Assembly (NCBI RefSeq): GCF_011762485.1 | Contig: NZ_JAAKGI010000025.1 | Location: 45,228 to 109,227 of the forward strand | Length of the DNA stretch: 64,000 nt | Direction: 5' to 3' | DNA from: Yeosuana marina | Lineage (GTDB): Bacteria; Bacteroidota; Bacteroidia; Flavobacteriales; Flavobacteriaceae | In this document: positions 37,771 to 46,545 of the stretch, piece after piece | Layout of the letters: every line of letters begins with the position of its first letter | Numbering within the stretch: the first letter of the stretch is position 1 | Notes under the pieces: model-generated | What the model was told of the DNA's origin: nothing | What the model saw: the letters and a program-made list of their open reading frames with translations, nothing else | The model's database searches: none | Translations under genes and position numbers: made by a program

Positions 37771-37810
37771 AAAAAGGCCAGAACTCATGTAAATGCAGTT
37801 CCGGCCTTTT
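37771..37810. terminator. Bidirectional terminator
   Basis: An approximately 14-base stem with one mismatch (about 37771-37785 with 37796-37810, AAAAGGCC/GGCCTTTT core) closes a short loop. A/T runs flank it on both sides, serving the coiled-coil gene (plus) and the four-gene ABC/MscS/regulator operon (minus). Confidence 0.8.
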
Positions 37811-37826
37811 AAATTTTAAAATGTTA

Positions 37827-38990
37827 CTATTTTGATGCGAACATTTTAACATCATTTTCTGTAACTTCTTTGTCACCTAAAATAATTAATCGTTCAACTA
37901 CATTTCTCAATTCCCTTATATTGCCTGTCCAATCATAATCTTGTAATAACTTAATAGCTTTATTGGTAAAAACTTTTTGTGCAGTTCCATGCTCACTTGC
38001 TATTTTATCAGCAAAATGATTTATGAGTAATGGAATATCGTCACGTCTATCGTTTAAAGCAGGCACTTGAATTAAAATAACAGCTAATCTATGATATAAA
38101 TCTTCTCTGAATTTACCGTCTTCAATTTCCTTTTTTAAATCCTTATTAGTAGCTGCAATAACACGAACATTTACTTTAATATCTTTATCACTACCTACCC
38201 GCGAAATTCTACTTTCTTGAAGAGCACGAAGCACTTTTGCTTGTGCAGACAAACTCATATCTCCTATTTCATCAAGAAAAATCGTTCCTCCATTAGCCGC
38301 TTCAAATTTTCCTGCTCGATCTTTAACGGCACTTGTAAACGCTCCCTTTACATGACCAAATAATTCGCTTTCAATAAGCTCACTTGGTATAGCAGCACAG
38401 TTTACTTCTATCATTGGGCCACTAGAACGATCACTCTTTTGATGTAACCAATGTGCAACCAGTTCTTTTCCTGTTCCATTAGAACCAGTTATAAGCACTC
38501 TGGCATCGGTTGGAGCAACTTTTTCAATAATATCTTTAATATGGGAAATAGCACTGCTCTCCCCTATCATTTCAAAATTTTTACTGACTTTCTTTTTAAG
38601 CAGTTTATTTTCTACAACCAGTTCTTTTCTATCTAAAGCATTCCTAACAGTATTAAGAAGTCTATTTAAATCTGGTGGTTTTGATATATAATCAAAAGCA
38701 CCTAAACGCATGGTATTTACCGCAGTATCTAAATCTCCGTGTCCAGAAATCATTACAATTGGTATTTCTGGTTTAATTTTTTTTACAGCTTCCAATACTT
38801 CAACCCCATCCATTTTAGGCATTTTAATATCACAAAGCACTAAATCGTAATCGTCTTTTTTTATTTTTTCAATTCCTTCTAATCCATCACCAGCCTCTTC
38901 AACATCATACGTGTCATTTTCTTCGGAAAGAATTTTTACAAGTACGCGTCTTATGGCAGCTTCATCTTCTACTATTAAAATTTTAGGCAT
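37827..38990 (-). CDS. NtrC-like response regulator lacking a DNA-binding domain
   Basis: A 387-residue protein. The receiver (1-120) has Asp54 in VLCDIKMPKMDG and Lys104 in ISKPPD. A sigma54-interacting AAA+ domain follows (about 140-375) with Walker A GSNGTGKEL (169-177) and Walker B GTIFLDEIGD. The sigma54-contact loop reads GAFTSA (216-221) in place of the usual GAFTGA. The protein stops right after the AAA+ lid (VTENDVKMFASK), with no Fis-type HTH. It would therefore act from solution or as a non-DNA-bound ATPase. It is the last gene of an operon with an MscS channel and an ABC exporter. Confidence 0.92.
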   Translation of the reverse strand: MPKILIVEDEAAIRRVLVKILSEENDTYDVEEAGDGLEGIEKIKKDDYDLVLCDIKMPKMDGVEVLEAVKKIKPEIPIVMISGHGDLDTAVNTMRLGAFDYISKPPDLNRLLNTVRNALDRKELVVENKLLKKKVSKNFEMIGESSAISHIKDIIEKVAPTDARVLITGSNGTGKELVAHWLHQKSDRSSGPMIEVNCAAIPSELIESELFGHVKGAFTSAVKDRAGKFEAANGGTIFLDEIGDMSLSAQAKVLRALQESRISRVGSDKDIKVNVRVIAATNKDLKKEIEDGKFREDLYHRLAVILIQVPALNDRRDDIPLLINHFADKIASEHGTAQKVFTNKAIKLLQDYDWTGNIRELRNVVERLIILGDKEVTENDVKMFASK

Positions 38991-38996
38991 ATTTTT

Positions 38997-39884
38997 TTAA
39001 CTTTTATTTTGAAAAATGTGAACATCTCTTTGGGGAAACGGAATAGTTATATTGTTTTCTCTAAACAATCTATCTATCTCAAAACGCACATCACTTTTTG
39101 GGTTGTTAGCATTAAAACTATCCCCTAAGGTAAATATAACTTTAAAATTTAATGAACTATCTCCAAAATCTGTAAACTGAACAATAGTCGCTGATACATC
39201 TATAACTTCTGGATGTGAATTGGCAGCTTCTAACAATAACTTTTTTACTAATTGTACATCGCTTCCATATGCAACTCCTACAGTAACACTCTCTCTTGTG
39301 GTTGTGCCATTTTGTGTCCAGTTAAATAAACTATTAGTAAGATATAAATGATTTGGAATAACCAAAACTCTATTATCAATGGTAACGGCTCTTGTCGTTC
39401 TAAGTTTTATTTCTTCAACCCGACCAACCTTACCATCCAGTTCAATAATATCACCTACATGAACCGTTTGGTCTACCAGAATAAAAACTCCTGAAATAAT
39501 ATCTTGAAATAAGGTTTGAAGTGCTAAACCAATACCTATTAATAAGGCTGCGGATGCAGCAAACACAGCTGTTACATCAATACCTATAGAATTTAATACT
39601 ATTAACAAAACAATGGCATAAATAAGCCACCTTGCAAATGAAAAAACTGTAACGAATTTAACCTTGTCTTCTTGAGGCATATTTCGTGTTAGCAGTTTTC
39701 TTCCCCACCTTAAAAGAACTGATGTAGCTAATAATATAATACAAATTAAAAGCACATAACCAATTGTGATTTCTATAGTATGCTTGTTATTTTGATAGAT
39801 TATAAGATCTAGAAAATCAACAAACTTTTCCCAAATAGAACTTTTTGAGATAACCTTTTCAATTTTATCTAGATTCTGATCCAT
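38997..39884 (-). CDS. MscS-family mechanosensitive channel
   Basis: A 295-residue inner-membrane protein with three hydrophobic segments (about 38-60, 85-105 and 110-135) followed by the MscS beta and alpha/beta domain. The conserved pore-lining helix and turn ALLIGIGLALQTLFQDIISG, then FILVDQTVHVGDIIELDGKVG and VVEEIKLRTT-like RVEEIKLRTTRAV, are present, with VIPNHLYLTNSLFNW after them. It releases small solutes under membrane tension. It lies between an ABC permease gene and a regulator gene, with gaps of one and six bases. Confidence 0.93.
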   Translation of the reverse strand: MDQNLDKIEKVISKSSIWEKFVDFLDLIIYQNNKHTIEITIGYVLLICIILLATSVLLRWGRKLLTRNMPQEDKVKFVTVFSFARWLIYAIVLLIVLNSIGIDVTAVFAASAALLIGIGLALQTLFQDIISGVFILVDQTVHVGDIIELDGKVGRVEEIKLRTTRAVTIDNRVLVIPNHLYLTNSLFNWTQNGTTTRESVTVGVAYGSDVQLVKKLLLEAANSHPEVIDVSATIVQFTDFGDSSLNFKVIFTLGDSFNANNPKSDVRFEIDRLFRENNITIPFPQRDVHIFQNKS

Positions 39885-39885
39885 G

Positions 39886-41199
39886 TTAATATTTTATCCA
39901 TTTTATTATCTCTTTATAGGTTGGTTTTTTTCCATACATTAAAATACCCACTCTATAAATTTTAGCTGCAAACCAAACAGTAAGCATAAATGTACCCAAT
40001 AATATTAATAAAGACACTATTTGCTGCCACAAAGGAACCCCAAAAGGTATGCGCATAAGCATCACAATAGGAGATGTAAATGGTATGAATGAAAATACCG
40101 TTGATACGGTACCATGAGGATCTTCAATAACCGTAAAAAAGCCGACATATACCGCCAACATTAAAGGCATTAAAATTGGAAAAATAAATTGTTGTGTGTC
40201 TGTCTCGTTATCAACAGCGGCACCAATGGCTGCATATAATGAACTATACAATAAATAGCCGCCAATAAAAAACAATATAAATGCAATAATTAAATTAGTT
40301 ATAGGTAAATGATAGAAGGACGTTAATAAATCATGTATTTGCATAGTCATTTCTGAATTATTCATCGCACTATGCATCATTTCTTGATTTGCAGATTGCA
40401 TTTGTCCCACATCAAAACCAAAAACGGTAGAAATAACAAAAAGTAATACCCCTCCTATTAAGAGCCAAGCCACAAACTGTGTAATACCCGCTAAAGAGGT
40501 GCCTATAATTTTACCTAACATTAATTGAATAGGTTTAACAGAGGATATAATAACTTCAATAATTCTGCTAGTTTTCTCTTCGATAACGCTTCGCATAATC
40601 ATGTTTCCATAAATAATGATAAACATAAATAACAAATAGCCTGCTAATCCTCCAAAAACAAGTTTAACAACACTATCTGTTTTAGACGTTTTTTCTCCCT
40701 TAAAAGTTTCCTGCAAAATGCTTACGTTTGTTTTTGCGGCATCAATCATTTTAACATCAACACCCTTTTTCTGAAGTTTTAAGTACTCTATTTTTTTATC
40801 AATTTTAGCCTCTAAATTTGAGATAACTGATAGAGAAGGAGATTCTTCTGAAAGAAACTTAATTTGTCCTGAAATAGAATCAATATCAGTTAATTTATCA
40901 ATATATAACAACCCATATGACTCTGACTGTTTTGCCAATTCTTCAGCATCTTTTAAAGACATATTCTCTAATATATTATAGGTAACATGATCTTCATTTT
41001 TAAAGACATCTTGTACCACATTAGATTCATCTAAAACTAAAATGGTTCGTTCTTTATCATTATTTATTTGTGACAAATAAGCAACTAAAGATGCCAGACC
41101 AATCATAATAATTGGACTTAAAAAAGTCATAACTATGAATGATTTGTTTTTAACCTTCGTTAAGTATTCACGTTTTATTATAAGCGGTAAATGATTCAT
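39886..41199 (-). CDS. ABC-2 type transporter permease (NatB-like)
   Basis: A 437-residue permease. One membrane helix near the N-terminus (about 20-42) precedes a large extracytoplasmic loop (to about 175), and five or six helices follow, as in the NatB/ABC-2 exporter family (VIEEKTSRIIEVIISSVKPIQLMLGKIIG is the typical coupling segment). The ATG at 41199 is preferred over a TTG at 41205, leaving two bases from the ATPase stop codon. The pair would export an ion, peptide or lipid; the substrate is not evident. Confidence 0.9.
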   Translation of the reverse strand: MNHLPLIIKREYLTKVKNKSFIVMTFLSPIIMIGLASLVAYLSQINNDKERTILVLDESNVVQDVFKNEDHVTYNILENMSLKDAEELAKQSESYGLLYIDKLTDIDSISGQIKFLSEESPSLSVISNLEAKIDKKIEYLKLQKKGVDVKMIDAAKTNVSILQETFKGEKTSKTDSVVKLVFGGLAGYLLFMFIIIYGNMIMRSVIEEKTSRIIEVIISSVKPIQLMLGKIIGTSLAGITQFVAWLLIGGVLLFVISTVFGFDVGQMQSANQEMMHSAMNNSEMTMQIHDLLTSFYHLPITNLIIAFILFFIGGYLLYSSLYAAIGAAVDNETDTQQFIFPILMPLMLAVYVGFFTVIEDPHGTVSTVFSFIPFTSPIVMLMRIPFGVPLWQQIVSLLILLGTFMLTVWFAAKIYRVGILMYGKKPTYKEIIKWIKY

Positions 41200-41201
41200 A
41201 A

Positions 41202-42128
41202 TCAATTATTCTTTACTGATTGGATAAAAATATCGTTAACACTAGGTATAAGCTCAACGAAATGAGATACCATTCCATAATTACATAAATAACTTAATAA
41301 ATCGTTTGGATTATCACTTTCAGACAATTTAACGTTAAGCTTCAACTCATCGCCTAGCGATTTAAAATTTGCAGGAGATACTTCAAATTTTTCAGACAAC
41401 TCCTTTTCCAAAATAAGATGCTGCTTTGTATCAATACCAATTTCAAACGTATTAGTTTTAAACTGCTTTTTTATATCAATTAGTGTTCCTTCAAGTATCT
41501 TATTTGATTTGTGAATTAACGTAATTTCATCACATAGTTCTTCTACAGATTCCATACGGTGTGTTGAAAAAATAACCGTAGCACCATCGTCTCGTAACTT
41601 TAAAATTTCATCTTTTATTAAATTGGCGTTTATAGGATCAAATCCAGAGAATGGTTCATCAAAAATTAACAATTTAGGCTCATGCAATACTGTTACAACA
41701 AACTGTATTTTTTGTGCCATCCCTTTTGATAACTCCTGAATTTTTTTGTTCCACCAATCCCCTATCTCTAGCCTATCAAACCAATATTTTAAACGCTTTT
41801 TTGCTTCTTTATGGCTTAATCCTTTTAATTGGGCTAAGTACAATGCTTGCTCTCCAACCTTCATAGATTTGTATAACCCGCGCTCTTCTGGCAGGTAACC
41901 AATATCCTTTATATGCATTGGATTTAAGGGTTCGCCATCTAAAATTACGTGACCCGAATCGGGCATGGTTATTTGATTTATAACTCTAATAAGTGTTGTT
42001 TTACCAGCGCCATTAGGCCCTAATAAACCAAATATACTTCCTTTTGGGACAGCTATAGACACGCTGTTTAGAGCAGTAAACGATCCAAAATTTTTAGAAA
42101 CATTTTGGACTTCTAAAATATTACTCAT
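41202..42128 (-). CDS. ABC transporter ATP-binding protein (NatA-like)
   Basis: A 308-residue ATPase subunit with Walker A GLLGPNGAGKTTL, the signature ELSKGMAQKIQF, Walker B LLIFDEPFSGFDP and the H-loop STHRM. The ABC-exporter C-terminal extension (DUF4162-like, about 220-308) is present. It is the first gene of an operon running through the permease, MscS channel and sigma54-type regulator. An inverted repeat in its promoter region suggests regulation by a dimeric repressor or activator. Confidence 0.93.
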   Translation of the reverse strand: MSNILEVQNVSKNFGSFTALNSVSIAVPKGSIFGLLGPNGAGKTTLIRVINQITMPDSGHVILDGEPLNPMHIKDIGYLPEERGLYKSMKVGEQALYLAQLKGLSHKEAKKRLKYWFDRLEIGDWWNKKIQELSKGMAQKIQFVVTVLHEPKLLIFDEPFSGFDPINANLIKDEILKLRDDGATVIFSTHRMESVEELCDEITLIHKSNKILEGTLIDIKKQFKTNTFEIGIDTKQHLILEKELSEKFEVSPANFKSLGDELKLNVKLSESDNPNDLLSYLCNYGMVSHFVELIPSVNDIFIQSVKNN

Positions 42129-42152
42129 TCTTATTTTTTATTGTTGGTTGCG

Positions 42153-42184
42153 TAAAGATATTAAATGTTACTAAGTAACATTTA
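42153..42184 (-). promoter_or_regulatory. Putative promoter and operator of the ABC/MscS/regulator operon
   Basis: On the minus strand, TATCTTTA (plus-strand 42153-42160) is one base off the -7 consensus and lies 24 bases before the ABC ATPase ATG. Just upstream is a near-perfect inverted repeat with ten-base arms TAAATGTTAC/GTAACATTTA and a three-base centre (42162-42184). Its place in the spacer between -7 and -33 is that of a repressor operator. The regulator is not known. Confidence 0.5.
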
Positions 42185-42263
42185 TAATAAAATGATAAAT
42201 GTTTTTAAAAAAATCGCTCCATTATTTAATATGGAATTATAATAAGTATGCTAAAAAACAAAA

Positions 42264-42290
42264 CCCACCCTTAAAAAAATTAAGGATGGG
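42264..42290 (-). terminator. Terminator of the grpE-dnaJ operon
   Basis: An 11-base stem with one G-U pair on the minus strand (42280-42290 with 42264-42274) is followed by a T-rich tract (TTTTGTTTTTTA). It is the first strong stop signal after dnaJ on the minus strand. Confidence 0.7.
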
Positions 42291-42313
42291 AAAAAAATTG
42301 CTATGAAAAAGAA

Positions 42314-42339
42314 AATATCACTAATATATTAGTGATATT
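42314..42339. repeat. 26-base perfect palindrome in the dnaJ-ABC gap
   Basis: The two halves read AATATCACTAATA and its exact complement, with no spacer. It lies between dnaJ and the dnaJ terminator, without a T run on either side, so it looks more like a protein-binding dyad or a transcript hairpin than a terminator. The remaining sequence of this 313-base gap holds the other two elements listed and nothing else recognised. Confidence 0.6.
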
Positions 42340-42441
42340 CAAATATAGTATTTTTTATTAAATAATTAATAAAAGAATACTATAACTTTTATATAAATAA
42401 GAATTAAAGAACAACAAAAATGCTTCTTAAAAAATCATGAT

Positions 42442-43560
42442 CTAAGAAAACATGTCTTTGACTTTCTCAAAAAAGGACTTATCTGTACTTTCTGGTTTGG
42501 GCGTGAAATGTTCATCTTCTCGCATGGACTCAAAAAAATCTTTTTGCTGTTTACTCAAAGTCTTTGGTGTCCATACATTTACATGAACTAACAAATCTCC
42601 TTTACCATACCCATTAATACTTGGAATTCCTTTTCCACGTAATCTTAATATTTTTCCAGATTGAACACCGGGCTCTATTTTAATTCTTACTTTACCTGTA
42701 ACGGTATCAATTTCTTTAGAATTTCCTAAAATAGCATCTGGTAAACTTACATATAAATCATAATGCAAATTATCTCCTTCTCGTTGTAATGTTTGATGCG
42801 GTTCCTCTTCAATAGCCACTAAAAGATCTCCAGCAATACCATTTCCTGGAGCATCATTTCCTTTGCCTGCTACTTTAAGTTGCATACCATCAACAACTCC
42901 AGCTGGAATTTTTATTGAAACTGTTTCTTCTGCTACTTTTAATCCTTGAGCATCAGCATCAGCAGGCTTTTTATCTATAATTTGGCCTGCTCCACCACAC
43001 ATATTACAGGTTGTGGCTGTTTGCATTCTTCCCAAAATAGTATTGGTAATTCTAGTTACTTGTCCGCTTCCATGACACGTTGAACACGTTTTATAAGTTG
43101 TCCCTTTGGCTTGTATTTTACGTCTTACTTTAATTTTTTTCTCTACACCATTAGCAACTTCTTCTAAAGTTAGCTTAACTCTTATACGAAGATTACTTCC
43201 TTTAACGCGACGTTGACCGCCACCGCCACCAAAGCCGGAAAAACCGCCTCCGCCAAAAGCTCCTCCAAATATATCTCCAAACTGACTGAAGATATCATCC
43301 ATATTCATACTATGACCACCGAATCCCCCACCGCCTTCAAATGCTTGATGACCATATTGATCATAGCGTGCCTTTTTATCTGCGTTACTTAAAACTTCAT
43401 AAGCTTCAGCTGCTTCTTTAAATTTAGCTTCCGCCTCTTTATCATCAGGATTTTTATCAGGATGATATTTAATAGCCATTTTACGATAGGCCTTTTTTAC
43501 TTCTTCAGCTGTCGCTCCTTTACTTATTCCTAAAATTTCGTAATAGTCTCTTTTTGCCAT
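42442..43560 (-). CDS. dnaJ: Chaperone DnaJ
   Basis: A 372-residue Hsp40 co-chaperone that delivers unfolded clients to DnaK and stimulates its ATPase. The J domain (1-70) has YHPDKNP, a Gly/Phe-rich linker follows, and the C-terminal client-binding domains are complete. The zinc-binding region holds only two CxxCxGxG motifs (CSTCHGSG and CNMCGGAG); the outer two of the usual four are replaced (RRKIQAKG and KVAEETVS). The ATG at 43560 ([10 protein letters not shown]) is the family start. A TTG-initiated longer form is unlikely. It follows grpE by 51 bases and shares its operon. Confidence 0.95.
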   Translation of the reverse strand: MAKRDYYEILGISKGATAEEVKKAYRKMAIKYHPDKNPDDKEAEAKFKEAAEAYEVLSNADKKARYDQYGHQAFEGGGGFGGHSMNMDDIFSQFGDIFGGAFGGGGFSGFGGGGGQRRVKGSNLRIRVKLTLEEVANGVEKKIKVRRKIQAKGTTYKTCSTCHGSGQVTRITNTILGRMQTATTCNMCGGAGQIIDKKPADADAQGLKVAEETVSIKIPAGVVDGMQLKVAGKGNDAPGNGIAGDLLVAIEEEPHQTLQREGDNLHYDLYVSLPDAILGNSKEIDTVTGKVRIKIEPGVQSGKILRLRGKGIPSINGYGKGDLLVHVNVWTPKTLSKQQKDFFESMREDEHFTPKPESTDKSFFEKVKDMFS

Positions 43561-43611
43561 ATTCCCATCCAAAACCTTTCTTAAAGAAAGGAGTTTTTTA
43601 TATTAATATTT

Positions 43612-44166
43612 TTATTGTCCGATAACAACTTTAGGAAAACGAATTACTTTATCTCCTAAAGCGTATCCCTTTTCTACTACATCGATAATTTTACCTTTTA
43701 AATCTTCTGAAGGAGCAGGAATTTGTGTAATAGCTTCATGATTATCTGCGTTAAACGCATCACCACTCTCTATTTTAATAGGAGATAAGCCTTTTTGCTC
43801 TAAAGTTGATTTTAATTTATTACTAATCAACTCAACACCTTTTAAAAGATCTTTATCTGCTGTTTTTGATATTTCTACATAGGCTCTATCAAAATCATCT
43901 AGAACGGGTAACAAAGCTACCATAAGATCTTGATTTGCAGTTTTAAACAAGTCTATTCGTTCTTTTGCTGTACGTCTTTTATAATTTTCAAACTCTGCAA
44001 ATAACCTTAAAAACTTATCTTTTTCTTGCTTCAATTCGTTCTGCAATTTTTCTTCAGCGGTTAACTCTTCTTCTTGTTGCTTATCAGATTCAACAGTTTC
44101 AGTTTCATTCTGAACATTTTCAACCTGCTCTTTTTCTATATCTTTTTGTTTGTCTTTTTTGCTCAT
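43612..44166 (-). CDS. grpE: Nucleotide exchange factor GrpE
   Basis: A 184-residue GrpE, the nucleotide exchange factor of DnaK. An acidic, Glu/Gln-rich N-terminal tail (1-45) leads into the long dimeric helix (EEKLQNELKQEKDKFLRLFAEFENY) with the signature FENYKRRTAKERID. The C-terminal beta domain ends GYALGDKVIRFPKVVIG. It is the first gene of the grpE-dnaJ operon. No dnaK is present in this window. Confidence 0.96.
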   Translation of the reverse strand: MSKKDKQKDIEKEQVENVQNETETVESDKQQEEELTAEEKLQNELKQEKDKFLRLFAEFENYKRRTAKERIDLFKTANQDLMVALLPVLDDFDRAYVEISKTADKDLLKGVELISNKLKSTLEQKGLSPIKIESGDAFNADNHEAITQIPAPSEDLKGKIIDVVEKGYALGDKVIRFPKVVIGQ

Positions 44167-44277
44167 TGTCGTACTTAAATTTTACAAATACATATTGTAG
44201 TTGGCAAAAGTACTGCCATTATTATAAAAATGTCAAAATGTCATTAACTTTTTTTTATAAAACTTTAAGCTTAAAAC

Positions 44278-44348
44278 TAAAAAAAGAACTTATAAAAAGT
44301 TCTGAATAATAATTTTTGAGAAAAAAAAGGTGCTAACTTTTAGTTAGC
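44278..44348 (-). terminator. Tandem terminators of the ECF sigma operon
   Basis: On the minus strand, the stem 44343-44348 with 44332-44337 (GCTAAC/GTTAGC) is followed by eight T. A second stem 44297-44303 with 44285-44291 (AGAACTT/AAGTTCT) is followed by seven T. They separate the repeat-protein gene from grpE. Confidence 0.7.
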
Positions 44349-44421
44349 CGAAGATATTTAAAGATAAATTATTTATAAATTTTACCTAAGAAAATAGGTC
44401 TATCTATTGAATTGATACCTG

Positions 44422-45945
44422 TTATTTCATTATAATGTTACTGTACTTGGCATTTACAACAATGGTTTTAGCGCTCGTTAAATCGCCAACAGAAAAATTT
44501 GAAATATTTTCATTTTCTTTTGATGTCATTTTAGGATGAGAAAAACGAGAACGCGTTCCTTTGTACTGTAGACTATAATCTGATTTAGGTAATGTTATAA
44601 AGGCATCAGTATTTTGAAGGGTTACATTTAAATTTGTAAAAACATCATCAATTTTCAAAACTTTTAAATCACCAATACTACCATCAATAATGGCGCTATT
44701 AATTAAATTTTTAATTACAATATTGGATGCATTAGAAGTTAACATTAGGCGTTTTACGTTATCCAATTCAGCTTGTTTTACATAGTTTAAATTAAGAGTT
44801 CCTAAATTCCAATTAGCAACATAAACTGGCGAATAAGAAGCATTAATGGAAGTTTTACTTCCATTAATGCTAGGTGCTATAAGCTTAGTATGCGATAAGT
44901 CTGCTTTTAAATTATCAATATTACTGGCAAATTTAAGTTCGCCGTATCTAACATTAACCTTCAATTTAGCATCTTTAGGCATTTTTATTTTTATTGTTTT
45001 CTTAACTTTGGAATCCGTATTATTATGAATCATTTTTTCAATTTTAACCCGTCTTTCATCTGCTAGTTCTTCGCGTCTCTTTAATATTTCTTCTCGTTGC
45101 TTTTCTCTTTTCTCACTAAGTTTTTCTCTTGCGTCGGCTCGTTTTTTATAAATCTCTTCGCGTCTCTTATGCAGTTCCTCAATTCGTTTTGCTCTTTCTT
45201 CCATTTGTTTGGCATATTCTTCTCCCCATTGTGTCATCTCTTCACCATGTTTTTCTTCCCATTCTTTAGCAAATTTTTCGCCCCATTCTTCCATTTGTTT
45301 ACCATACTTCTCTCCCCATTCTTTACCAAACTTTTCTCCCCATTCTTCTATCTTTTTTTGGTAATCTTTTCCAAATTTTGAATCAAATTTTTTGGTCCAT
45401 TTTTCCATATAGGCATCACCATCTTTTTTATAAGCGTCATAATCAAACTGCATTTGGTGTAATCCATCTGGCAATTCAGGTAATTCTGGCATCTCGGGCA
45501 TTTCTGGCATTTCTGGTATCTCAATATCAATTTCTGGTACTTCAATATCTGCTAGTTCAAATTTCAATTCTTCTAAAACTGCCGTAATTGCACTATTATC
45601 TCCATCATTATACGAGTAGGACCATGCAACTGGAGAATTTCCTTTAGTAGAAATAGAAACCGTACTTTTTGTTGCATCAACATCTACATTCCAGTTTTTT
45701 AAAGCCTTTTGCAATTCTTCATTTGAAAGGTTATCTCCTTCAATATAGGCTTCTACTTCTATAACATCTTTGTTCCAAGTATCAAATACAATATTGCAAT
45801 GACTTGTGTTTAAATCGATTGTTACATCCTTATCCACATTGATACTTTGAGATACTTTGGTTAATTTTTGCTGTGCTGATACACTTGTGGCTATTAAAAC
45901 TATAAGCATCAATAGTTTTTGTTTTAATATAGAAAACTGTTTCAT
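44422..45945 (-). CDS. Exported protein with Trp-rich charged repeats and adhesin-like C-terminus
   Basis: A 507-residue protein with a signal peptide (ends SVSAQ). After an N-terminal beta-type region (about 25-120) comes a Pro/Glu/Met repeat (PEMPEMPELPELP), then a block of about 19-residue repeats built on EEWGEKFGKEW (about 180-250). A very charged helical stretch (RREEIYKKRADAREKLSEKR) leads to a C-terminal DUF4097-like beta-repeat region (about 300-507). It is the last gene of the ECF sigma/anti-sigma operon, which suggests a sigma-controlled envelope role. The exact family is not recognised. Confidence 0.75.
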   Translation of the reverse strand: MKQFSILKQKLLMLIVLIATSVSAQQKLTKVSQSINVDKDVTIDLNTSHCNIVFDTWNKDVIEVEAYIEGDNLSNEELQKALKNWNVDVDATKSTVSISTKGNSPVAWSYSYNDGDNSAITAVLEELKFELADIEVPEIDIEIPEMPEMPEMPELPELPDGLHQMQFDYDAYKKDGDAYMEKWTKKFDSKFGKDYQKKIEEWGEKFGKEWGEKYGKQMEEWGEKFAKEWEEKHGEEMTQWGEEYAKQMEERAKRIEELHKRREEIYKKRADAREKLSEKREKQREEILKRREELADERRVKIEKMIHNNTDSKVKKTIKIKMPKDAKLKVNVRYGELKFASNIDNLKADLSHTKLIAPSINGSKTSINASYSPVYVANWNLGTLNLNYVKQAELDNVKRLMLTSNASNIVIKNLINSAIIDGSIGDLKVLKIDDVFTNLNVTLQNTDAFITLPKSDYSLQYKGTRSRFSHPKMTSKENENISNFSVGDLTSAKTIVVNAKYSNIIMK

Positions 45946-45957
45946 TTTTTGATTTTT

Positions 45958-46545
45958 TTAGATTGATTGTGACGCTTCATTATTTTGAGTATCTGAAGCA
46001 TTAAATTCTTTTAATTGTTCTCGTAATCGATATAAAAGATTTAATCGAAATTTTAAATTATCGATTAAAGCATTTACTGTTAATTCACTCGGGCCATTTT
46101 CTGTTAATTCAACTGATAATTTTTGATACTCTTTATTGAGTACACTTAACTGATCTACATAACCATCAAACAAATCTTTGGTTTCTGGTGTATACGTTAT
46201 TTTAGACAACTCCAAATTAATACTTGCTAAATAATAATCTTCAACTTTTTTAAGTCCGGGAGATACATCACCCAAGGTTTTCGTAGTTTCTGGTTTTGTT
46301 GTAGCTACAGTATTTACTGGTTTAACAAGAGTCGTAGGTTCAAAATATTTATAGCCTCCATAACTTAATCCCAGCATCAAAACTAGGCTTGCTGCAATGC
46401 GCAACCAATTGAAATCTGATTTACGTTTAACAGGCAATTCATGCTCTAACTTTTCTAGAAACCTATCTTGATGATTAGCAGGCATCTTTTCTTGAGTTAT
46501 TGTTTTATGTTCTGATTTAAATAACTCTCTAATATCTTGTGCCAT
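45958..46545 (-). CDS. Putative transmembrane anti-sigma factor
   Basis: A 195-residue protein with a cytoplasmic N-terminal region (1-45, HQDRFLEKLEHELPVK), one membrane helix (about 47-65, IAASLVLMLGLSYGGYKYF) and a helical extracytoplasmic domain. It overlaps the upstream sigma factor gene by 17 bases, the usual arrangement for a sigma/anti-sigma pair. No zinc-binding HxxxCxxC motif is seen, so it is not a classical ZAS-type anti-sigma. The function is inferred mainly from position and topology. Confidence 0.72.
   Translation of the reverse strand: MAQDIRELFKSEHKTITQEKMPANHQDRFLEKLEHELPVKRKSDFNWLRIAASLVLMLGLSYGGYKYFEPTTLVKPVNTVATTKPETTKTLGDVSPGLKKVEDYYLASINLELSKITYTPETKDLFDGYVDQLSVLNKEYQKLSVELTENGPSELTVNALIDNLKFRLNLLYRLREQLKEFNASDTQNNEASQSI

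Noticed and set aside
45097..45381. Open frame on the plus strand rich in Phe and Leu
   Set aside because: It is the antisense of the charged EEWGEKF repeats in the 44422-45945 gene; the hydrophobicity follows from the complement of Glu/Lys codons.
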